Program-made: the position numbers and the translations under genes
NCBI GenBank assembly: GCA_003385635.1
Contig: QQUY01000001.1
Location: 2,085,001 to 2,149,000 of the forward strand
Direction of reading: 5' to 3'
From: Acidobacteriota bacterium
GTDB taxonomy: Bacteria > Acidobacteriota > Blastocatellia > Pyrinomonadales > Pyrinomonadaceae
DNA: 64,000 nucleotides
Notes under the pieces: model-generated
Told to the model about the DNA's origin: nothing
What the model saw: only the letters and a program-made list of their open reading frames with translations
The model's database searches: none
Shown here: positions 27,303 through 36,256 of the stretch, piece after piece
Layout: the number at the start of each line of letters is the position of its first letter
Position numbering within the stretch: position 1 is the stretch's first letter

Positions 27303-27325
27303 ATGCCCGTCGCTCGTGCTCCGGG
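27303..27325. repeat. Dispersed GCCCGTCGCT...GCTCCGGG repeat copy
   Basis: Reads GCCCGTCGCTCGTGCTCCGG then GGTCTGATC. Compare 9102-9124, 20949-20971 (inside the GH15 gene) and 62991-63013. The outer parts can pair imperfectly. It ends 20 bp beyond the malQ stop. Confidence 0.65.
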
Positions 27326-27343
27326 GTCTGATCCGTACACGAT

Positions 27344-28873
27344 TCACGAACGAGTGTCCCGTCCGTATGTCTTAGCCATCTTTCTCAAAAGCCTCGCATG
27401 TTTCTCGGTGAGATCGCCTTTCCTGAACCGCCATTGCCAGTTTCCCGATTCCGTCGCCGGCAGATTCATACGCGCTTCGTTGTCTAGTCCTAGCACATCC
27501 TGCAAAGGGACGATCGCGGTGTCGGCGACGGAGGCGAAAGCTCCGCGGATGAGGTCCCAGTTGATCTTCTCTCCGTCGGAGTCCAGATATTCCAGAAAGT
27601 ACTCCCGCTCCCTTGAATTGTGATCGGACTTTTTCTTCTTCTTCCTCGCCGTACCCTCATACCAACCCACCGTAGTGTCATTGTCGTGCGTGCCTGTGTA
27701 AACGACCGTGTTTGGAGTGAAGTTATGGGGCAGATGCGGATTATTGGCGTCTCCTCCGAATGCGTACTGGAGGATCTTCATCCCCGGAAAACCGAACCGG
27801 TCCCTAAGGGACTCGACATCCTCGGTTATAACGCCGAGGTCCTCGGCGATCACCGGGATCTCGCCAAACTCCCTGAATAACTCGTAAAAGAGCTCACCAC
27901 CCGGGACTTCGACCCATTCCCCATGCTCGGCTGTTTCGTCCTTGCCAGGGACCTCCCAGCTTGCGGCAAATCCACGGAAGTGATCGATACGAACTATATC
28001 GACCATCTTCAGAGCAAACCGAAATCGCTCGATCCACCAACGGAAACCCTCGGACCTCATCTGTTCCCATCTGTAAATAGGATTTCCCCACAACTGACCG
28101 GTCTTTGAGAAATAGTCCGGCGGGACGCCTGAAACTACTTCCGGGCTTCCGTCCTGGTTCAGCTTAAAGTCTTTCGGCCTGCTCCACACATCGGCAGAAT
28201 CGAAAGCCACAAATATAGGAATGTCGCCGATGATCCTGATCCCTTCGCCGTTCGCAAATGACTTCAGGCGATGCCACTGCCGGAAGAAGAGGAACTGGAA
28301 AAACTTGTGCCTAGAAATCAGATCGAGAAGATCCTCGTGTGTTTTCAGGACAGCCTCGTGCTCGCGGTTCTTGAGCGCAGGCTCCCATTCCAGCCAGCTG
28401 CCCGGCTTCTGAGTTTCCTTGATGGCCCTGAAGAGCGCGTAGTCGTCGAGCCAGAATGCGGCCTCTCTGAGGAAGGACTCAAATGCCGATCTAATTTCAA
28501 CTGCGGAACTCCTCTGAAAGCTCTGGTACGCTTTCTCAAGCAATTGCGCTTTCCATTCGATTACCCGCCCGTAATCGACTCTGTCAGCTGGAAGTTCTTT
28601 TGGAGGGTCAACGTCTGTCCGGTTGAGAAGGCCGTCTTCGACAAGAAGCTCAGGAGAGATCAGGTTCGTGTTCCCGGCGAAAGCAGAAAAACTTTGATAA
28701 GGAGAATCCCCATAGCCGGTAGGACCAAGGGGAAGGATCTGCCAGTAGGCCTGGCCTGCACTCTTGAGGAAGCTAACGAATTCCTTCGCCTCCTGTCCGA
28801 GATCGCCTATGCCGTGCGGGCCGGGTAGTGAAGTTGGGTGCAAAAGTATTCCGCTTGCTCTATGAAGTCGCAT
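27344..28873 (-). CDS. malQ: 4-alpha-glucanotransferase (amylomaltase)
   Basis: Transfers alpha-1,4-glucan segments between chains, releasing glucose; part of maltodextrin and glycogen turnover. The 509-residue GH77 protein begins with the typical RASGILLHPTSLPGPHGIGDLG. It shows the nucleophile region VDIVRIDHFRGF, the acid/base Glu in PVIAEDLGVIT, and the third aspartate in YTGTHDNDTT. Length is normal. It works logically with glgP at 39.9 kb. The last codons (RDTRS) lie close to a repeat copy. Confidence 0.97.
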   Translation of the reverse strand: MRLHRASGILLHPTSLPGPHGIGDLGQEAKEFVSFLKSAGQAYWQILPLGPTGYGDSPYQSFSAFAGNTNLISPELLVEDGLLNRTDVDPPKELPADRVDYGRVIEWKAQLLEKAYQSFQRSSAVEIRSAFESFLREAAFWLDDYALFRAIKETQKPGSWLEWEPALKNREHEAVLKTHEDLLDLISRHKFFQFLFFRQWHRLKSFANGEGIRIIGDIPIFVAFDSADVWSRPKDFKLNQDGSPEVVSGVPPDYFSKTGQLWGNPIYRWEQMRSEGFRWWIERFRFALKMVDIVRIDHFRGFAASWEVPGKDETAEHGEWVEVPGGELFYELFREFGEIPVIAEDLGVITEDVESLRDRFGFPGMKILQYAFGGDANNPHLPHNFTPNTVVYTGTHDNDTTVGWYEGTARKKKKKSDHNSREREYFLEYLDSDGEKINWDLIRGAFASVADTAIVPLQDVLGLDNEARMNLPATESGNWQWRFRKGDLTEKHARLLRKMAKTYGRDTRS

Positions 28874-28940
28874 CTGCCTCTAGTCTTTATCCTCGGGCGT
28901 CTGTCCAAGTAATCTGCAATCGTGATCCGTTGATCAGGGC

Positions 28941-28969
28941 CAAAGAAAAAGGGCGGACGCACCCGCCCT
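28941..28969 (-). terminator. Rho-independent terminator of the M14 peptidase gene
   Basis: Minus-strand stem AGGGCGG / CCGCCCT with a six-base loop, followed by TTTTTCTTTG. It lies about 40 bp beyond the M14 gene stop, before malQ. Confidence 0.85.
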
Positions 28970-29009
28970 CGGATCCACACAGTCACCGAACGATAATTGC
29001 GCCGCTATA

Positions 29010-30833
29010 TTATCGCAAGCCTATTGAGGTAAGTCTTTTCGCGACTTCGGGATCAACGATCCTGCCCACCGGATAGATGCCGGTTCGCTCCTTGAATCCG
29101 GAACGCTCATAGAAGAAATAGAGACGGGCTCTCGGGTTCTTCGCAAACTCTTCGTCCTTAAGTTTCTCGTCAAACTCCCTTCTCAGGCTTGAATCTTCCC
29201 TGAGCATCCTGGCGGCCATCTTCTCGAGCACGTATGACTCCGCATACTCCTTTGACTCAAAGATCGCATTGAAAAACCCCCAGTAGAAAAGCGAATCGGG
29301 GCCAGACGGCTCAAGCAAATGGATCGCGACAGCAGAGGCTCGCTGGGCAAGCGGGACGACAACGGAATTTTTTGGAAACACACGGTTTCCTGTTACTGTC
29401 TCGGACTCGGCCTGGAGAGAGATCCTGCCTTCGAAAGAAGAATCCGCCCATTTCGGATTCTTGAATATGTAGCCCTCGACCTCCAGTTCTGTTTCATCAG
29501 AAAGCCTGAAGAACTCGACACCATGTACTGTCAGTCTGTCGATCGCATCCGTCCATTGCGGAGGCAATACATAGTAGGAGGGGACTACGACAGATCGAGT
29601 CACTTTCGTATCGTCATACCAAGGCACCTGATAATCCTTCGCCTCGTTTCCGTAGATTGTTTGATCAGAACCGGACACGCCCGATGGTTCAAGCCTGATC
29701 TCAACTCCTTTTAAGAGGTATTGCCTGCTCGGTTCGCGTTCGATCGACATCGCAAGCGGGAACTCCTGTTCGTCCTTGCCCCGTGTCATAGCAGACTCGT
29801 CGGCTGCCCTGTTCGCAGCGATCAGGGAGTCTTTGCTTTGCCCGGCCTCACGTATCATCTCTTCAAGCAGATCGTAGGTTCCACGAACCCTCGATCTGTA
29901 ATCCTTGAGTGAATGAGCCTCGATCAGACGCCCGATCCGGTTCTGCAAAGGCGTATAACCGGTTGCAAATCTTGGGGTTGCAACAAATGAGAAGATCCCT
30001 TTCGTAGGGTCGCCCCGGTCGGCGAACTGGAGATATGGTGAAAGAAGGTTTCCCTTCTCCTCGACCCTCGGCACAACCCTTTTTTGAAAATGCTCGGCCA
30101 TCCAGTCGGTCAAAACGGAGGGCATTTCCTGATGCCGAGCGTATTCCCACGTGATGTTGTATCTGTAATCTGCGCCGTCGGTTACATGGCAGTCAATGAA
30201 AAGATCAGGTTTCCATTCATTCCAAAGCTTAAGCCAGGCGCGTGTTTCGGGATTGTCCGCCTTCAGGTAGTCACGATTCAGATTCTGGTTAGCCGAATTC
30301 GCGCGGAACCCCATTTCCTCAGGTCCATTCTGGTTTATACGGTTGTATTTGCTAAAGAGCTCGTGCCCGTCGACGTTATATATAGGTATAAAGAGAATGA
30401 CTGCGTCCTTCAGAAGTGCCCGCTTCTCGCCTGTCACCGCGATATCTCTAAGCAGCGCCAACCCGGCATCTTTTCCGTCTGATTCCCCGGCATGGATCGC
30501 CGCCTGTATCAGAATCACTGCCTTTTCCGTTTTACTTCTACGCGCTTGCTCCGCCGTGGAAACACCGTCTTCAGAAACAATAAGGAGCGGTATGTCCCAG
30601 CCCTCCGGGCTTTTGCCCATCGACGTGAACGAAACCTGCGGCGACGAGGACGCGAGACGTCTTGCGAAAGCTATTGTTTCCGGATATCGAGCTGTTTGCC
30701 TGTAATCGGTCCTTTCCGCGAATGTTTGCCATTCGTCCGGCACGTTGATGGAAGTTGTCTGGCCGTTGACAGCTGTTCCGGTAAGCAAGAATACAGACAG
30801 GATTAGCAGTTTTGTAGATATTTTATGGAACAT
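29010..30833 (-). CDS. Secreted M14-family zinc carboxypeptidase-like protein
   Basis: Predicted periplasmic or secreted peptidase of 607 residues. A signal peptide (residues ~1-24, ending TAVNGQ) precedes an M14 catalytic domain. The zinc ligands His114 and Glu117 lie in HAGESDG and His216 in DCHVTDG, with NLNRDY contributing substrate-binding Asn/Arg near 184-188. About 270 residues follow without a family I recognise; they include several beta-rich stretches. A terminator follows the gene. The actual substrate is unknown. Confidence 0.88.
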   Translation of the reverse strand: MFHKISTKLLILSVFLLTGTAVNGQTTSINVPDEWQTFAERTDYRQTARYPETIAFARRLASSSPQVSFTSMGKSPEGWDIPLLIVSEDGVSTAEQARRSKTEKAVILIQAAIHAGESDGKDAGLALLRDIAVTGEKRALLKDAVILFIPIYNVDGHELFSKYNRINQNGPEEMGFRANSANQNLNRDYLKADNPETRAWLKLWNEWKPDLFIDCHVTDGADYRYNITWEYARHQEMPSVLTDWMAEHFQKRVVPRVEEKGNLLSPYLQFADRGDPTKGIFSFVATPRFATGYTPLQNRIGRLIEAHSLKDYRSRVRGTYDLLEEMIREAGQSKDSLIAANRAADESAMTRGKDEQEFPLAMSIEREPSRQYLLKGVEIRLEPSGVSGSDQTIYGNEAKDYQVPWYDDTKVTRSVVVPSYYVLPPQWTDAIDRLTVHGVEFFRLSDETELEVEGYIFKNPKWADSSFEGRISLQAESETVTGNRVFPKNSVVVPLAQRASAVAIHLLEPSGPDSLFYWGFFNAIFESKEYAESYVLEKMAARMLREDSSLRREFDEKLKDEEFAKNPRARLYFFYERSGFKERTGIYPVGRIVDPEVAKRLTSIGLR

Positions 30834-31172
30834 TTGTTGTAGAGACCCGAAAGGTCAGGTAGACTAGAAAAGGCACTCGCCGGAACCGTCCGGAGGGCGA
30901 CAAACTTCCCTTTCCTACCTGTTTGAAACCCTAAGACTTTCAGATCAATTTTGCGGGTTGTGCGCAAGGTGGGGCAGGTTTGTTTGTTGAATCTAAAGTG
31001 TGATATAACCGTGGTTAATTTCCGACGTCCACACTATACCCTAAATCAGCAAGCTTTCTACCTGTTCCTGAACAGGCAAGCCGATTTTGTTGACATCGGT
31101 AATCAATTCGTGTAAAAGTTTCAAGTGGTTGTATTTCAAATACATATATACCTTGGGAAGCAGAGGAGAATT
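30834..31172. other. Divergent intergenic region with regulatory motifs
   Basis: 339 bp without a gene, between the M14 gene (minus) and the first FecR-like gene (plus). It holds a motif CAGATCAATTTTGCGGGTTG (30941-30960) that recurs ahead of ugd, a palindrome AACCGTGGTT (31007-31016), a near-perfect palindrome CCTGTTCCTGAACAGG (31060-31075) and a sigma-70-like promoter (31090-31118). Confidence 0.55.
31090..31118 (+). promoter_or_regulatory. Sigma-70-like promoter for the FecR-like genes
   Basis: -35 TTGACA (31090-31095), 17-bp spacer, -10 TAAAAG (31113-31118). The predicted start is about 45 bases ahead of the ATG at 31173. The CCTGTTCCTGAACAGG palindrome lies directly upstream and could be an operator. 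Confidence 0.6.
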
Positions 31173-31766
31173 ATGAAAATCGGAAGAATCGAAAGCAAGG
31201 CACTGTCCTTTTGTCTGATGGTTGCGATCCTGGCAACTTACTCGATGGTGGCCCTCGCAGGTGAGGCCCGAGTGGCAGGGGAGATAGTGGTATCGGGGAC
31301 GGCTGTCGATGGAATCGCTCCGGTGGTGCTCGTGAATGGCGAGCAAGCCAAGAGCGGCCGCTCTATTTTCACTTCGAGCAGTATCGTTACAGACAAGTTT
31401 TCATACGCAACAGTTAAGGTCGGTTCGCTTGGGACCGTCAGAATCGCTCCGGAGACCAGCCTCACCATTTCGTTTGATGAGAATGGAGTAAGCGCTGCAT
31501 TGGTTAGTGGAACTGTTAGTGTGCTTAGCGCCGAGAATGCAGTTAGCGTTGCTTTACCAGACGGAACCGTTTCGAATCTGACGGCCGGAAAGAGTGCTTC
31601 CACTGTACAGGATGATGATGATGACGATGACGCCGGTGCCGGCGCTTGGGTGCTTTGGGCTCTCGTCTTCGGCGGTGCGACGGCTGCCATTATTTTTGCG
31701 GTCGCAAGTGATAATAACCGTGTAAGCCTCGGTGGCAACGGCGCGGTGATCAGCCCGTCGGTCTAA
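31173..31766 (+). CDS. Secreted FecR-like protein A with C-terminal membrane segment
   Basis: A 197-residue protein. A signal peptide (residues 1-29, ending MVALAG) is followed by a beta-rich domain (~30-135) of the FecR/LPXTG-free 'stretch' type (VSGTAVDGIAPVVLVNGEQA...TVRIAPETSLTISF), a run of seven Asp, one hydrophobic helix (~155-180) and the tail GGNGAVISPSV. I chose ATG 31173 because GAGGAG lies eight bases upstream; the frame extends to 31125 without support. It is paralogous in architecture to the next gene, 71 bp downstream. Probably exported and held in the inner or outer membrane by its C-terminus. Function is unknown; the neighbours suggest an envelope or polysaccharide role. Confidence 0.75.
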   Translation: MKIGRIESKALSFCLMVAILATYSMVALAGEARVAGEIVVSGTAVDGIAPVVLVNGEQAKSGRSIFTSSSIVTDKFSYATVKVGSLGTVRIAPETSLTISFDENGVSAALVSGTVSVLSAENAVSVALPDGTVSNLTAGKSASTVQDDDDDDDAGAGAWVLWALVFGGATAAIIFAVASDNNRVSLGGNGAVISPSV

Positions 31767-31837
31767 GATCAAAACAGTTTTTAGCGCCTCGATGCTTATC
31801 CGTCAGAGCGCATTTTTCTAGGAGGAGATTGGATCAA

Positions 31838-32566
31838 ATGCTCGGCAAAATCTGGATCAAAAAGTCATTAACAGTACTCTCTGCATTCGCAGTTCTAGCT
31901 GCTTATTCCAGCGTAGCACTCGCGGCCCCCAAGGATGTCAAGGCTTCTATCACCGTCACTGGTGCGGTAACGGTCAATGGTCAGGCGGCGGTTTCCAATG
32001 CCACGGTAGTTTCCGGCAGCGTAATCACAACAGGCGCCAACTCCAGCGCGGTAGTCACAATGAGTGACAACGGGCGGGTTGAGCTGCTGGGTGAGACTTC
32101 GATCACTCTCCGCTACACCGATAACAGCATCGTCGCGATGCTGACTTCTGGAGCGGTCAGGGTATCGAACAAAGCCGGGATCTCTACAACCGTTACCACA
32201 AAGAGTTCAACTGTGGTTTCTGACACCGGCCAGGCCAATCTCTATCTAGTCGACGTCGGCTGTGGAGACGACACGAAGTGTGCGCAGACGTTTGTAGAAA
32301 CGACGACCGGACTAGTAACGATGAACAGCGGTGCGACAAGCAAGCAGGTAGCTGCTGGCACAGACGCAACGGCCGGTTCACCATCGCAAACGGGTTGTAA
32401 GCCTTGTTTGCGTCCCGGTTCCGCTCCACCGGTCAGGCTTGCAGGAATCCCCTTCTGGCCGCTTCTCCTCCTTGCAGGTGGAGCCGCTGTAGGTGCGGTG
32501 CTTCTTTCAGATCAAAAAGATGACGATCCGGATGATCCGGTGATCGTCATAAGCCCTATAAGCTAA
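31838..32566 (+). CDS. Secreted FecR-like protein B with C-terminal membrane segment
   Basis: A 242-residue paralogue of the preceding protein. The signal peptide (MLGKIWIKK...YSSVALAA) shows the same L-A-x-Y-S-x-V-A-L-A pattern. A FecR-like beta domain follows (ITVTGAVTVNGQA...GRVELLGETSITLRY...AMLTSGAVRVSN), then four cysteines (GCGDDTKC and GCKPC), one hydrophobic helix (PFWPLLLLAGGAAVGAVLL) and the acidic tail ending VIVISPIS. ATG 31838 has GGAG ten bases upstream; TTG at 31829 is too close to the ribosome site. It is probably cotranscribed with gene A. The cysteines are absent from A and could form disulphides. Confidence 0.75.
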   Translation: MLGKIWIKKSLTVLSAFAVLAAYSSVALAAPKDVKASITVTGAVTVNGQAAVSNATVVSGSVITTGANSSAVVTMSDNGRVELLGETSITLRYTDNSIVAMLTSGAVRVSNKAGISTTVTTKSSTVVSDTGQANLYLVDVGCGDDTKCAQTFVETTTGLVTMNSGATSKQVAAGTDATAGSPSQTGCKPCLRPGSAPPVRLAGIPFWPLLLLAGGAAVGAVLLSDQKDDDPDDPVIVISPIS

Positions 32567-32590
32567 AGTCAGTCCAATCTCAGATTTATT

Positions 32591-32617
32591 GCGGGTTGTG
32601 TTTTAAGTAACATAACC
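32591..32617 (+). promoter_or_regulatory. Inverted repeat ahead of ugd
   Basis: GCGGGTT (32591-32597) and AACCCGC (32614-32620 region) flank a 16-base loop. The left arm belongs to the CAGATTTATTGCGGGTTGTG motif shared with 30941-30962. It could be a weak terminator for the FecR-like genes or an operator. A T tract is lacking. Confidence 0.4.
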
Positions 32618-32684
32618 CGCATAATTATGCCTTCGTTTGTGAAACTTTTAACAAAGAAATTTTCTGGATGGTACTAAAAGGACT

Positions 32685-33983
32685 ATGCATATCGCAGTTA
32701 TAGGAACTGGCTACGTCGGACTTGTCACGGGCGCCTGCTTTGCGGAGTTTGGCGTTGAAGTGACCTGCGTGGATGTAGACGAAAAGAAGATAGAGAATCT
32801 CAGGAACGGTATCATTCCGATCTACGAACCGGGACTAGACAAGATCGTTGAAAAGAACGTAAATGCTGACAGGCTTCATTTTACGACGGACCTGAAGAGT
32901 GCTGTAGAAGCGGCGCTTGTGATCTTTCTGGCGGTTGGCACACCTCCGAAAGAGGACGGTTCGCCCGATATGAGCTACTACAGGCAGGCGGCACTGGACA
33001 TTGCGAAGGCGATGAACGGCTACAAGGTGCTGGTCACGAAATCGACGGTGCCCGTAGGTACCGGAAAGTGGCTTCGAGAATTCGTTTCGGAAAATACGGA
33101 AACGGAGACAGATTTCGGTATCGCTTCCAATCCCGAGTTTCTCAGAGAGGGCGCGGCGATAGAAGATTTTATGCGGCCCAACCGAGTCGTGATCGGAAGC
33201 AACGAGGAACATGCGATCGCGATCATGAAGGACCTGTACCGGCCCTTGTACCTGATCGAGACCCCGGTCGTGATCACTTCCCTTGAAGCTGCAGAACTTA
33301 TCAAGTACGCCTCGAACGCGTTTCTGGCGACAAAGATCACTTTTATAAACGAGATTGCCAATCTTTGCGACGCGATAGGCTGTGACGTTCATGACGTGGC
33401 GCGAGGAATGGGAATGGATAACCGCATAGGCAAGAAGTTCCTGCATCCCGGTCCGGGATACGGCGGATCCTGTTTTCCGAAGGACACAAGGGCGCTGACC
33501 ACGGTCGCAGATCAGTTTGGTGTTGAGACTCTTATTGTCGACGCAGTTATCGAAGCGAATGACCGTCAGAGGCTCGCGATGATTCCGAAGATCGAAAAGC
33601 TCGTTGGAGATTTCGAAGGCAAGAAGATCGGCGTTTTGGGGCTATCATTCAAGCCGGAAACCGACGACATGCGCGAATCGCCAGCGATCGAGATCGTTTC
33701 CGAGATGTTATCGAAAGGCGCTTCGGTCAGAGCTTTCGACCCGGTCGCTATGGAGGAAGCGTCGCATGTCTTGTCGGACATCGAGTTTGCGGAGAATGAG
33801 TACGACGCCATAGATGGTGCGGATGCTATGGTCATCATTACGGAATGGAACCAGTTCCGTGCTCTCGACATGCAAAAGGTAAAGGCGCTGCTGAAGGCTC
33901 CGAAGGTCGCAGACCTTAGGAACATCTACGAGCCGGATGATATGCGGGAAATGGGGTTTGAGTACATAGGCGTGGGACGATAG
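32685..33983 (+). CDS. ugd: UDP-glucose 6-dehydrogenase
   Basis: Oxidises UDP-glucose to UDP-glucuronate with two NAD+. The 432-residue protein begins MHIAVIGTGYVGLVTGACFAEFG with the Rossmann glycines. It has VTKSTVPVGTG, NPEFLREGAAIEDFM, and the catalytic cysteine in GPGYGGSCFPKDTRAL, then GLSFKPETDDMRESPA in the C-terminal domain. Length is typical. The sugar-nucleotide epimerase follows 22 bp later and probably uses or modifies the same nucleotide-sugar pool for exopolysaccharide or lipopolysaccharide. Confidence 0.96.
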   Translation: MHIAVIGTGYVGLVTGACFAEFGVEVTCVDVDEKKIENLRNGIIPIYEPGLDKIVEKNVNADRLHFTTDLKSAVEAALVIFLAVGTPPKEDGSPDMSYYRQAALDIAKAMNGYKVLVTKSTVPVGTGKWLREFVSENTETETDFGIASNPEFLREGAAIEDFMRPNRVVIGSNEEHAIAIMKDLYRPLYLIETPVVITSLEAAELIKYASNAFLATKITFINEIANLCDAIGCDVHDVARGMGMDNRIGKKFLHPGPGYGGSCFPKDTRALTTVADQFGVETLIVDAVIEANDRQRLAMIPKIEKLVGDFEGKKIGVLGLSFKPETDDMRESPAIEIVSEMLSKGASVRAFDPVAMEEASHVLSDIEFAENEYDAIDGADAMVIITEWNQFRALDMQKVKALLKAPKVADLRNIYEPDDMREMGFEYIGVGR

Positions 33984-34005
33984 GCGACGCCTTCCCTCTG
34001 ACAGA

Positions 34006-34962
34006 ATGCCGGAATTTACGAAATGTCTTGTAACGGGAGGAGCGGGTTTCATTGGCTCGAATCTCGCCGATGAATTGATCCGACAGGGTCGCGACGTAAA
34101 GATCATCGACGACCTTTCGACGGGATTCCGCGAGAACCTAATGGAGATATCGGGTCAGTTTGAGTTCATCGAAGGCGATTTGAATGATCCGAAAGCGCTC
34201 GAAGAGGCCGTAAGCGATGTCGAGGTCGTATTTCATCAAGCGGCGCTTCCCAGTGTCCCACGTTCGGTGGAGGACCCGGTCGCGACACACGAAGCTTGTG
34301 CTACCGCGACCTTAAAACTTCTTACAATGGCTAAGGACCTCGGCGTTCGAAGGTTCGTCTACGCTGCCTCAAGTTCCGCCTACGGGGACCAACCGGTCCT
34401 CCCCAAAGTCGAGACAATGGCATCAGATCCGCTTTCTCCCTATGCGGCGGCGAAACTGATGGGTGAACATTACTGTACTGTCTTCAACCGCATTTACGGT
34501 CTTGAGACCATCTCTCTCAGGTACTTCAATGTTTTTGGACCTAGGCAGAATCCTTCCTCGATGTACTCGGGCGTCATCTCGCGATTCATCGACGCGCTTA
34601 TGAAGGATGACACGCCGGTAATCTACGGCGACGGCGAGCAATCGCGAGACTTTACGTATATTGCGAACGTCGTGAACGCAAACATTCGCGCGGCGGAAGT
34701 CTCGGAAGGGTTTGGCCAGTCCTATAACGCTGCAAATGGCGAACGAACAACACTGAACGAGCTTCTGGAAGTTCTTAAGAAGATCACCGGCAAAGAAGGT
34801 GTGCAAGCCGACTTCCAGCCGCCCAGGAAAGGAGATGTCTTGCATTCACAGGCCGACAATTCGAAAGCTGTCCGGACTTTGGGCTACGAAAACCTGGTCG
34901 GGCTCGAGGAAGGACTTCAGAAAACGATCGAATGGTGGAAAGCCAGCAGGTTCAGCTCCTGA
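34006..34962 (+). CDS. NAD-dependent sugar-nucleotide epimerase/dehydratase
   Basis: Short-chain dehydrogenase of the extended type, 318 residues. It shows the cofactor motif GGAGFIGSNLADEL, the substrate region FHQAALPSVPRSVEDP, and the catalytic YxxxK in SPYAAAKLMGEHY with the preceding Ser in AASSSAYGD. The RSVEDP and RYFNVFGPRQNP segments are most like UDP-GlcNAc (WbpP-type) or UDP-glucuronate 4-epimerases. Given ugd just upstream, UDP-glucuronate to UDP-galacturonate is one candidate reaction. The exact substrate cannot be fixed from sequence alone. It converges on the S41-like gene with an 19-bp gap. Confidence 0.88.
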   Translation: MPEFTKCLVTGGAGFIGSNLADELIRQGRDVKIIDDLSTGFRENLMEISGQFEFIEGDLNDPKALEEAVSDVEVVFHQAALPSVPRSVEDPVATHEACATATLKLLTMAKDLGVRRFVYAASSSAYGDQPVLPKVETMASDPLSPYAAAKLMGEHYCTVFNRIYGLETISLRYFNVFGPRQNPSSMYSGVISRFIDALMKDDTPVIYGDGEQSRDFTYIANVVNANIRAAEVSEGFGQSYNAANGERTTLNELLEVLKKITGKEGVQADFQPPRKGDVLHSQADNSKAVRTLGYENLVGLEEGLQKTIEWWKASRFSS

Positions 34963-34981
34963 CGGTTCGGCATCTTAATCC

Positions 34982-36256
34982 TTATTTGAAACTGATGACC
35001 GCTTGAATAGCGGGATCTCGTCCGAGAATGTAATCTTCCGAGGTCAACTCCGCCTCTATATCCGGTGCCTTCCACTGCCTCGTGTCCCTTGGATCGACCG
35101 TCTGCCACCAAAGCGTTGATATCCTCAGCCTGAGCCCGCTGTTGGGAAGAGTGACTTCTGTCGCATCACCAAAGTGATTCGGCGTTGAGCCGGTCGGCTC
35201 TCCGACAAAGATCGCTTCTGTCCATTTCTCCAGTTCATTGACCGCCTGCTGAGCGGCTGAGAAAGTCTGCCTGCCGATCAATACGAAAAGCCTTCCACGC
35301 GTATTGAATCTCGATTTGATGATCCCTAGTATCATCGGGCGGTTCAGAACACTGTTCCCTCCATCGTTGTGTCTAAGGTCGATCACCAACTTCTCTGCTG
35401 GGTTCTTCTCGGCAAACCCGAAAACCTTCGTGAAAAAGTCTTCAACCGATTCTTCCCGCTTGTTCAGGACTCGGTTGAACTGGACAAACAAGACCTTCTC
35501 TTCTGCAAGGTAGTTGAACCAATGATAGTTCCGAGGGTCCCGAAGCCAGAGTGGTTTTTCACCCTCGGCCGCATCTTTCCAGTCGTCCGGCGGTCGAAGA
35601 AGATCGGGCAGTTCTCCTCCCGGTCCAAGTTCCCTCGATACTCGCTTGCCGTTCAGATCGAACGTGAACGTGGTTCTGTCCAACGAATCACTGATTCCAA
35701 GTCCGTTCAGGACTTCCGGTATGGCAAGCAGTAAAGGAGCAATGTTCCTGGTCCCCATCTCGTTGTCGCGCCAGGTTATCTCCCGAACCGCATCGATCGC
35801 CTGTTCGACCGATAATTCTCCGATGCCCAACAACTTGCCGCCGACAAGGTCTTTATGCTCGGGCGCTGCAGACTGAACGAATAATCCATCTTTGAACCAA
35901 TAGAATCGCAGAGGATAAACCCCTCGTGACCTTGGTGCCAGTTCAAGCCTGAGCCTTGTGTGCCCGTCCCGGACCATGGCCACGATCCTCATAAGTTCGA
36001 TCAGTACTTCGTGGTCTTCAAGAGTAGGGATTTTCTTTTCGAGCGATCTGACGGCCAAATCGAAATCTTCGCGGGTAACTGAATGGAACAGATTCCGGTG
36101 ACGGCTCTCCAATTCCTTTGCCATATACCGAAGGTCTTCCTGCCAGGCATCGGAAGTGAGCTTCAATTGCTCGGTGGCGGGTCGTTGAGCCTGGACGGGT
36201 ACGAGCAAGGCTAGAAACAGGGCGATCAAGTGCACTGATTTTACGACGATTCTCAT
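34982..36256 (-). CDS. Secreted S41-like (tail-specific) peptidase
   Basis: A 424-residue predicted periplasmic serine peptidase. The signal peptide is MRIVVKSVHLIALFLALLVP...AQ. The C-terminal half carries the S41 core: KLVIDLRHNDGGNS, then the putative nucleophile Ser in GRQTFSAAQQAVNELE, then GEPTGSTPNHFGD. A PDZ domain is not obvious. I chose ATG 36256, with GGAG about ten bases upstream; an upstream ATG at 36307 would put 17 extra residues before the signal peptide. Substrate unknown. Confidence 0.8.
   Translation of the reverse strand: MRIVVKSVHLIALFLALLVPVQAQRPATEQLKLTSDAWQEDLRYMAKELESRHRNLFHSVTREDFDLAVRSLEKKIPTLEDHEVLIELMRIVAMVRDGHTRLRLELAPRSRGVYPLRFYWFKDGLFVQSAAPEHKDLVGGKLLGIGELSVEQAIDAVREITWRDNEMGTRNIAPLLLAIPEVLNGLGISDSLDRTTFTFDLNGKRVSRELGPGGELPDLLRPPDDWKDAAEGEKPLWLRDPRNYHWFNYLAEEKVLFVQFNRVLNKREESVEDFFTKVFGFAEKNPAEKLVIDLRHNDGGNSVLNRPMILGIIKSRFNTRGRLFVLIGRQTFSAAQQAVNELEKWTEAIFVGEPTGSTPNHFGDATEVTLPNSGLRLRISTLWWQTVDPRDTRQWKAPDIEAELTSEDYILGRDPAIQAVISFK

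Noticed and set aside
31060..31075. LexA box
   Set aside because: CTGT-N6-ACAG does not match the usual CTGT-N8-ACAG or GAAC-N4-GTTC spacing, and no SOS gene follows.
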